15,856 nucleotides of DNA from JAUXEH01 sp965602945 (GTDB taxonomy: Bacteria > Acidobacteriota > Aminicenantia > Aminicenantales > Aminicenantaceae), in assembly GCA_965602945.1 (NCBI GenBank), contig CBFDBC010000065.1:1-15856 (forward strand). Direction: 5' to 3'. A program made the position numbers and the translations under genes. The notes under the pieces were generated by a model that made no database searches, was not told the origin of the DNA, and saw only the letters and a list, made by a program, of their open reading frames with translations. How positions within the stretch are numbered: position 1 is the first letter of the stretch; each line of letters opens with the position of its first letter. Shown in pieces: positions 11,156 to 15,856 of this stretch.

Positions 11156-12301
11156 ATGAGTAAAACCATTCAAGAGATCAATCAGAAGATCAAAAATAAC
11201 CAGGTCAAGGTCGTCACGGCCGAAGAGATGACGCGCCTGGTCAAAGAGTCCGGTCCGGAAAAGGCGGCCGAGAAAGTGGACGTGGTCACCACCGGGACCT
11301 TCGGGGCCATGTGCTCTTCCGGGGTGTGGCTCAATTTCGGTCACTCTGACCCACCGATAAAGATCGCCCGCTGCTGGCTGAACGACGTCCAGGGTTACGG
11401 AGGAGTGGCCGCGGTGGACACGTACATCGGTGCGGCCCAGCCCTCGGACAGCCTCGGTGAACGATACGGGGGCGCCCATGTGATCGAGGACCTGGTGAGG
11501 AGGAAGACCTTGCGCCTCCGCGCCGAATCGTCCGGCACGGACTGCTATCCCTGCAAGTCTGTGACCACGGAGATCACGATCGACACAATAAACCAGGCCG
11601 TGATGTTCAACCCCCGCAACGCCTATCAGAAGTATGCCGTGGCCACCAATTCCGGGAAAAAGGCCCTGCACACGTATATGGGCCGCCTGCTGCCCGGATT
11701 CGGGAACGCCACCTATTCCGGTGCCGGGGAGATGTCTCCCCTCATGAATGACAGGACGTTCCGCACCATCGGGATCGGTACACGCATTTTCCTGGGAGGC
11801 GGCATCGGCTATGTTACAGGCAGCGGGACGCAGCACAGTCCGGAGAACGAGTTCGGCACCCTCATGGTCCAGGGCGACCTCAAGGGCATGAAGCACAAGT
11901 TCCTGCAAGCGGCCTCGTTTAAAAACTACGGGCCCTCGCTCTACGTGGGCATCGGCGTGCCTATCCCCGTGCTGGATGCCGGAGTCGCCGAAGCCGCCGG
12001 CATATGTGACGCCGACATTAAAACTCCGGTCCTGGACTACGGTGTGCCCTCCCGCAGCCGGCCCCTTCTGGGAGAGGTCTCCTATGCCGAGCTCAAGTCC
12101 GGGCAGATCCGGATCCATGGAAAGACGGTGAAGACCAACTGCCTGTCCAACACATCCCGGGCCCGGCTGATCGCCGAGGTGCTCAAGCAGTGGATCGCGA
12201 GCGGCATTTTTCAGCTGAGCGAACCCGTTGACCATCTCTCCCGCCGTGGCTCTGCACGGCCCATGAGTGATGCTCTCCCCGCGATCCCCAAGGCATCATG
12301 A
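11156..12301 (+). CDS. Homocysteine biosynthesis protein (DUF39/HcyBio family)
   Basis: A 381-residue member of the DUF39 family, which in methanogens and other anaerobes is needed to make homocysteine from aspartate semialdehyde and sulfide, bypassing O-acylhomoserine. Characteristic segments are VVTTGTFGAMCSSGVWLNFGHSDPP (residues ~43-67), LNDVQGYGGVAAVDTYIGA (75-93), SSGTDCYPC (125-133), NPRNAYQKY (152-160) and FLGGGIGYVTGSGTQHSP. C53, C73, C130 and C133 are candidates for the conserved catalytic or sulfur-carrying cysteines. Some archaeal homologues carry C-terminal CBS domains; this protein ends without them. AAAGGAGG (11141-11148) gives a 7-base spacing to ATG. The gene overlaps the COG2122 gene by 4 bases (ATGA), so they are coupled. 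The usual ferredoxin/NIL-domain partner is not in this window. Confidence 0.93.
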   Translation: MSKTIQEINQKIKNNQVKVVTAEEMTRLVKESGPEKAAEKVDVVTTGTFGAMCSSGVWLNFGHSDPPIKIARCWLNDVQGYGGVAAVDTYIGAAQPSDSLGERYGGAHVIEDLVRRKTLRLRAESSGTDCYPCKSVTTEITIDTINQAVMFNPRNAYQKYAVATNSGKKALHTYMGRLLPGFGNATYSGAGEMSPLMNDRTFRTIGIGTRIFLGGGIGYVTGSGTQHSPENEFGTLMVQGDLKGMKHKFLQAASFKNYGPSLYVGIGVPIPVLDAGVAEAAGICDADIKTPVLDYGVPSRSRPLLGEVSYAELKSGQIRIHGKTVKTNCLSNTSRARLIAEVLKQWIASGIFQLSEPVDHLSRRGSARPMSDALPAIPKAS

Positions 12302-13011
12302 TCCGGCACAAGATCCACATCGGCCAGACCATAGCCACGCTGCTCTGCGAAGAGAGGTTCATCCTCCGTGCCGAGGCAGCGGTACGGAGCGTGCGTATTG
12401 AGATCGAGGACTACATCCGCCGCGATCCCAGGTTCCGGACCACACTCGAGCCTCACAAGGTGCGCTCCGATGCCCCGCCGGTGATCCGGCGTATGGCGAA
12501 GGCGGCCCGGAAGGTCAAGGTGGGACCCATGGCGGCCGTGGCCGGGGCCGTGGCAGAGCACACGGTCCGGGCGCTCAAGCATGCCGGTGCGCGCCATGTG
12601 GTCTTCGACAACGGGGGGGATATCGCTCTCCTGCTGGAGAGGCCGATGGTGGTGGGAATCTATGCCGGCCTCTCGGCGCTCGATGGATTCGGTTTCCGTG
12701 TTTCGCCCCAGGACGACATCTTCGGCATCTGCACGTCATCCGCCAGCGTCGGGCACTCCCTGAGTCTGGGGGTGTCCGACGCTTCCATTGTGGTTTCTCG
12801 GGATGTACTGCTGGCTGATGCCGCCGCCACCGCCCTGGGAAACCGGATCACATCTCAGGACAGCAGGCATGTCGAATCCGTGCTCTACGGTTTTCAGCCG
12901 GCCGGAGTCCAGGGGATGATGACCGTCGCGGGCGGAACCGTCGGAATGTGGGGCGATCTCCCGGAGCTGCGCCGGGCCGATGTGGAGTATGACCTGATCA
13001 CACGCGGTTGA
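12298..13011 (+). CDS. UPF0280/COG2122 protein, ApbE-like fold, sulfide assimilation partner
   Basis: A 237-residue UPF0280 protein. Landmarks are DPRFRTTLEPHKV (~43-55), KVKVGPMAAVAGAVAEHTVRAL (73-94), HVVFDNGGDIALLL (99-112), VSPQDDIFGICTSSASVGHSLSLG (133-156), DASIVVSRDVLLADAAATALGNRI (161-184) and MMTVAGGTVGMWGDLP near the C-terminus. The fold is related to ApbE flavin transferase, but the molecular activity is unproven. In Methanosarcina a COG2122 protein is needed for efficient sulfide use in homocysteine and cysteine synthesis, and pairing with DUF39 here supports the same role. It overlaps the DUF39 stop by 4 bases with only a weak AAGG upstream, so translation is probably coupled. 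Known bacterial homologues are of similar length. Confidence 0.9.
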   Translation: MIRHKIHIGQTIATLLCEERFILRAEAAVRSVRIEIEDYIRRDPRFRTTLEPHKVRSDAPPVIRRMAKAARKVKVGPMAAVAGAVAEHTVRALKHAGARHVVFDNGGDIALLLERPMVVGIYAGLSALDGFGFRVSPQDDIFGICTSSASVGHSLSLGVSDASIVVSRDVLLADAAATALGNRITSQDSRHVESVLYGFQPAGVQGMMTVAGGTVGMWGDLPELRRADVEYDLITRG

Positions 13012-13034
13012 AGGAGGATGATACTGCATCGAAT

Positions 13035-13062
13035 TTGCCCGCGGCACGTATAGTGGTATAGA
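13035..13062 (+). promoter_or_regulatory. Candidate promoter for the DUF4932 gene
   Basis: TTGCCC (13035-13040), a 16-bp spacer and TATAGA (13057-13062), in the 75-bp gap after the COG2122 gene. The start would be near 13069, only a few bases ahead of TAAGGAGGT (13072-13080). Both boxes are imperfect. Confidence 0.35.
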
Positions 13063-13086
13063 CTGTCCGCGTAAGGAGGTTCGGCG

Positions 13087-14550
13087 ATGAGGGAGTCTTC
13101 TTTCATGACGAGAACAACCGGTGTTTTTCTGACTCTGATGCTGGCCTGCGGTTCGGTATCGTGTTCTTCATCGGAGAAGTCGGGAGGACCTGAGGTCGTA
13201 GTTGACCCCAGGATCGAGCTTATGAGCATCATCTTCCGCCTGGCCAAAAGCCCGGAGTACAGCCGCGGCGCGGTCCAGTCCTACATAGACGATGTGGAAG
13301 CCCGTTTCGGCCCCTTCCGGGATCACGCGGCCGTGGAGATGGCCCGGAAACTGCGTGCAACCCGCGGCGTGAGCTACGATGCCGTGATGAGCATGGCTAT
13401 CCACATCAAGGATCCATTCTCCCTGGAGGAAGAAGTCCCGTTCGAGCCCCGCCCGGCAGCCCTGGAAAGGCGATGGCTCGTGGACGAAGCCCGGGAATTC
13501 CTGGAAAAGGCCCGTGATTTTGTCCGGGAATCGGACTTCGAGGGATTCGTGGCCGACCACGAGGAGCTATACCGGATCACCGCCCAGCGAATGCAGGCCG
13601 TCATGGACGATAACGAGGTCGTGGGATGGTTCAACGGCTTCTTCGGCAAGCTTCCGGACGCCCGCTTCACCATCGTGCTGGGCCTGCTCAACGGAGGAGG
13701 AAGCTACGGGCCCAAGGTCGTGTATCCCGACGGTCGGGAGGACCTGTACACCATCCTGGGAGTCTGGATGACGGACGATGCAGGACTGCCTGAGTTCAAC
13801 GACCGGGTCCTCGGGACCGTGGTGCACGAGTTCTGCCATTCCTTCGCCAATCCCATCGTGGACCGGCACGTGGGCGAGCTGGAGGATGCGGGACAGGCCA
13901 TTTTTCCTCTGGTCCAGGAGAAGATGCGCAGCATGGCCTACTCCAACTGGAAGACCATGATGTACGAATCCCTGGTGCGGTCGAGTGTGGTCCGTTGGGA
14001 CCTCGCCAAGAACGGCCGGGAATCGGCGGAAAGCCGGATCGCCTGGGAGGAGAAGAACCATTTCTTCTGGATATCCGGCTTGTCGGATCTGCTCGGAGAG
14101 TACGAGGCGAACCGGGACACCTATCCCGACCTCGAGTCCTTTTTCCCCGAGATGAAAAGCTTCTTCGATGACTATGCCGCCCACGCGGAAGAACGGATCG
14201 GCGTGATCAAGTCGCGCTGGGAGGAGGCGGCCCGGGAGATGGCCGCCCGGGCCCCCAGGATCGTTTCGATCGTGCCGGCGGACGGCGCCGGGGGTGTGGA
14301 CCCGGGGCTCCGTTTCATACGGATCACCTTTGACCGCAAGATGAAGGACGGGGCCTGGGGAGTGATGCAGCGGGGCGGCAACATGCCCAAGATCACGGGA
14401 GACGTCTCCTACGACGAGACGCGCACCGTCTTCACGATCCCCGTCCAGCTGGAGCCGGATACGGAATACACCGTGGGCCTGAGCTCAGAGAATGCGCTGG
14501 CCTTCCAGGACAAGGAAGGAAACCCGCTGATGCCGACCACCTTCCGCTGA
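13087..14550 (+). CDS. DUF4932-type metalloprotease-like lipoprotein with C-terminal Ig-like domain
   Basis: A 487-residue protein. TAAGGAGGT (13072-13080) is a near-perfect ribosome binding site 6 bases before ATG 13087. An export signal with a Cys-ending hydrophobic stretch (TLMLAC, Cys21; a second Cys at 26) suggests a lipoprotein. The central region matches DUF4932-like proteins: GTVVHEFCHSFANPIVDRH (residues ~243-261) contains an intact HExxH zinc site (H247, E248, H251), and MMYESLVRSSVVR (291-303) supplies E294 as a plausible third ligand. Residues ~392-487 (RAPRIVSIVPADGAGGVDPG onward) form a Big_5/SbsA-type Ig-like domain, with ITFDRKM and a closing PDTEYTVGL strand. Proteolysis has not been shown for this family to my knowledge. 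The gene is convergent with the TauE gene, 11 bases apart. Confidence 0.82.
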   Translation: MRESSFMTRTTGVFLTLMLACGSVSCSSSEKSGGPEVVVDPRIELMSIIFRLAKSPEYSRGAVQSYIDDVEARFGPFRDHAAVEMARKLRATRGVSYDAVMSMAIHIKDPFSLEEEVPFEPRPAALERRWLVDEAREFLEKARDFVRESDFEGFVADHEELYRITAQRMQAVMDDNEVVGWFNGFFGKLPDARFTIVLGLLNGGGSYGPKVVYPDGREDLYTILGVWMTDDAGLPEFNDRVLGTVVHEFCHSFANPIVDRHVGELEDAGQAIFPLVQEKMRSMAYSNWKTMMYESLVRSSVVRWDLAKNGRESAESRIAWEEKNHFFWISGLSDLLGEYEANRDTYPDLESFFPEMKSFFDDYAAHAEERIGVIKSRWEEAAREMAARAPRIVSIVPADGAGGVDPGLRFIRITFDRKMKDGAWGVMQRGGNMPKITGDVSYDETRTVFTIPVQLEPDTEYTVGLSSENALAFQDKEGNPLMPTTFR

Positions 14551-14561
14551 GCCGGGGTTAT

Positions 14562-15287
14562 TCAGATCAGGATCTGCCCCAGCAGCAGGAGGCCGAGGGC
14601 GATCAGCAGCACGTACACCCACCTGGAGAACCGCTCCGTGGAAAAGACCCGGTTTATCCTCCCCCCCAGGTAGACGGCTGCAAAAACCAGGGGCAGCGCA
14701 TACAGGTAGGTGCGGATGACCGGAGCCGTCCAGAGACCGGCCAGTCCGTGGCCCGCCAGGATGAACAGGCTGGTCGGGAACAGGAACCCCTGGAGCGTGG
14801 CACGGAAGGTCTCCGGATCCCAGCGCTTAAGGGTCCCATAGATCACCACCGGCGGGCCGTTGCTGTTATAGGCCCCTCCCAGGATCCCGGCTATGAACCC
14901 GAAGACGAAGGCCGGCTTTTCCCCACGGATCGTAATGAGCCTGGGCCTGGCCAGGCTGTAGATCCCGAACCCGATCAGAACGGCCGCCAGGATAACCTTG
15001 AGCACATCTTCATAGGCCCCTTTGAGCAGCAGCAGCCCGAGCGGGATCCCCAAGGCGGCAGAGGCTATCAGGCGCCATGCGCTGTGGACCCGTACCTTGC
15101 GCCAGTTCCTAATCAGGATGCTCAGCCCTATGGTGGAAGCGACCAGGGCTACCAGCGGAGTGGCGGCCTTGAGCCCGATCACCAGGGCCAGCAGGGGCAT
15201 GGCCACCAGGGCGTCACCGAATCCGAAGGTAGAGCGGATCAGGGAGGAAAAGAACAGGATCAGATAGACCAGGGTAATTTGCTGCAT
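14562..15287 (-). CDS. TauE/SafE family membrane permease (anion/sulfite exporter-like)
   Basis: A 241-residue very hydrophobic protein with about seven to eight predicted membrane segments. The two family repeats are visible: IRSTFGFGDALVAMPLLALV near residue 18 and ILGGAYNSNGPPVVIYGTL near residue 135, the latter being the typical GG-x(3-5)-GPP-V/I motif. TauE/SafE proteins move sulfite, sulfonates or related organic anions across the inner membrane, and substrate cannot be assigned from sequence. Its ATG directly follows the stop of the upstream kinase gene (TAA-ATG, zero spacing), so ribosomes probably reinitiate and the two genes share a transcript. The two operons approach head to head, so placement near the sulfide-assimilation genes may be coincidental. 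Confidence 0.9.
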   Translation of the reverse strand: MQQITLVYLILFFSSLIRSTFGFGDALVAMPLLALVIGLKAATPLVALVASTIGLSILIRNWRKVRVHSAWRLIASAALGIPLGLLLLKGAYEDVLKVILAAVLIGFGIYSLARPRLITIRGEKPAFVFGFIAGILGGAYNSNGPPVVIYGTLKRWDPETFRATLQGFLFPTSLFILAGHGLAGLWTAPVIRTYLYALPLVFAAVYLGGRINRVFSTERFSRWVYVLLIALGLLLLGQILI

Positions 15288-15856
15288 TTAAAAATGGATT
15301 GTAAACTGCGTCCCGCCTTCGGTATTTGCCTTGAGCGTGCCCTTGAGCTGCTGGGCCAGGTCGCCGACGATCTGCATGCCGAGGGAGTCTGATCTGCGGA
15401 AATCGATCCCTTCCGGGATGCCCACACCGTTGTCCGCGACCGTCAGTGAGAATCCGCTCTGTTTGTGGGTGGCCATCCGGATGAAGATGTCTCCTTTCCG
15501 GCCGTCGGGGAATGCGTGTTTAAGGGCATTGGTGACCAGCTCGTTGATGATGAGCCCGCAGGGGACGGCGCGGTTGATATCCAGCAGGATGTCTTCGATC
15601 TCGATGTGGATGGTGACATCCGTGTTCAGGCTTGCATTGGCGGAAAAGAGCCGTCCGGTCAGTTTTCTCGCATACTCGGCGAAGTCGATCCTGGACAGGT
15701 CGGATGACATGTACAGCCCTTCGTGCACCAGGGCCATGGAGCGGATGCGGTCCTGGCTGACCTGCAGTGAATCCAGCGCGGCCGGATCCGTGAGGCCGCT
15801 TGCCTGCAGGCGCAGGAGGCTGGAGATGATCTGCATATTGTTCTTGACCCGGTGGT
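15288..15856 (-). CDS. HisKA_2-type sensor histidine kinase, N-terminus cut by window edge
   Basis: C-terminal 189 codons of a sensor kinase. The frame stays open to the last base, so the ATG at 15836 is internal. Codons beyond it read H-R-V-K-N-N before MQIISSLLRLQ, giving the HisKA_2 H-box (HRVKNN-x-QIISSLL) with the likely phosphoacceptor His at 15852-15854. The SMALVHEGLYMS segment then fits the second dimerisation helix. The ATP-binding domain has N-box NELVTNALKHAFPDG, G1 DNGVGIPEG, a shortened G2 region (SLGMQIVGDLA) and the terminal GGTQFTIHF, as expected for this subclass. Sensor domains and any response regulator lie outside the window. Tight coupling to the TauE/SafE gene suggests the kinase and permease act in the same response. 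Confidence 0.93.
   Translation of the reverse strand, partial: HRVKNNMQIISSLLRLQASGLTDPAALDSLQVSQDRIRSMALVHEGLYMSSDLSRIDFAEYARKLTGRLFSANASLNTDVTIHIEIEDILLDINRAVPCGLIINELVTNALKHAFPDGRKGDIFIRMATHKQSGFSLTVADNGVGIPEGIDFRRSDSLGMQIVGDLAQQLKGTLKANTEGGTQFTIHF

Noticed and set aside
11069..12235. 388-codon open frame antisense to the DUF39 gene
   Set aside because: Long antisense frames are expected in GC-rich genes. The translation has the Gly/His/Val bias of a shadow frame and no recognisable domain, while DUF39 on the other strand is unambiguous.
14551..14580. AGATCAGGATCT palindrome as terminator between convergent DUF4932 and TauE genes
   Set aside because: Only a 5-bp stem with a 2-base loop, located in the end of the TauE coding sequence, and without a U-tract.
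1..15856. tRNA genes, CRISPR arrays, insertion sequences, toxin-antitoxin or phage-defence systems
   Set aside because: Scanned for T-loop-like GTTCGA contexts, direct repeat arrays, transposase motifs and defence-gene motifs. None could be supported, and the window reads as ordinary metabolic chromosome with a few regulatory surprises.

Overview
This GC-rich window (15.9 kb) looks like chromosomal DNA from an anaerobic, Gram-negative-type bacterium that degrades proteins and glycans. The evidence is a set of secreted proteins with signal peptides or lipoboxes, strong GGAGG ribosome binding sites, and several oxygen-sensitive or anaerobe-associated families: an iron-sulfur flavoprotein, a double-cubane-cluster protein with its ATPase activator, and the DUF39/COG2122 sulfide-to-homocysteine pair. 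The mix would fit Aminicenantes/Acidobacteriota-like or deltaproteobacterial lineages, but no taxonomic marker is present, so that placement is inference. I saw no tRNA, rRNA, CRISPR array, insertion sequence or integrase, and genes on both strands are arranged in short operons.

Left part (1-5241): the 3' part of an M28 zinc aminopeptidase, cut by the window edge; a 60-residue exported protein that looks like an NTF2-like (Lumazine_bd_2) protein with its middle deleted; a 500-base stretch with little coding signal; an iron-sulfur flavoprotein; and an exported M14 carboxypeptidase divergent from a SIMPL/DUF541 periplasmic protein. The two divergent promoters have -35 boxes inside a perfect 8-bp inverted repeat.

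Middle (5242-10791): a minus-strand pair consisting of a GH95-like exported glycosidase with altered active-site residues and a stand-alone Smr protein; a small intergenic region with an 18-codon ORF and a strong hairpin/U-tract; then a double-cubane-cluster protein translationally coupled to its ATPase activator behind a near-consensus promoter; and a small putative lipoprotein.

Right part (10792-15856): a perfect-consensus promoter (TTGACA/TATAAT, 16-bp spacer) drives a leader of about 170 nt that can fold into a three-way junction. The leader also holds a possible 26-residue leader peptide containing Met-Ile-Met-Pro-Cys, and it precedes the overlapping DUF39-COG2122 homocysteine genes. Next come a DUF4932 metalloprotease-like lipoprotein with a C-terminal Ig-like domain and, convergent to it, a TauE/SafE permease directly downstream of a HisKA_2 sensor kinase cut by the window edge. 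The strongest leads are the DUF39 leader, the divergent GH95 active site, the 8.1-8.2 kb small ORF and hairpin, and the collapsed NTF2-like protein.
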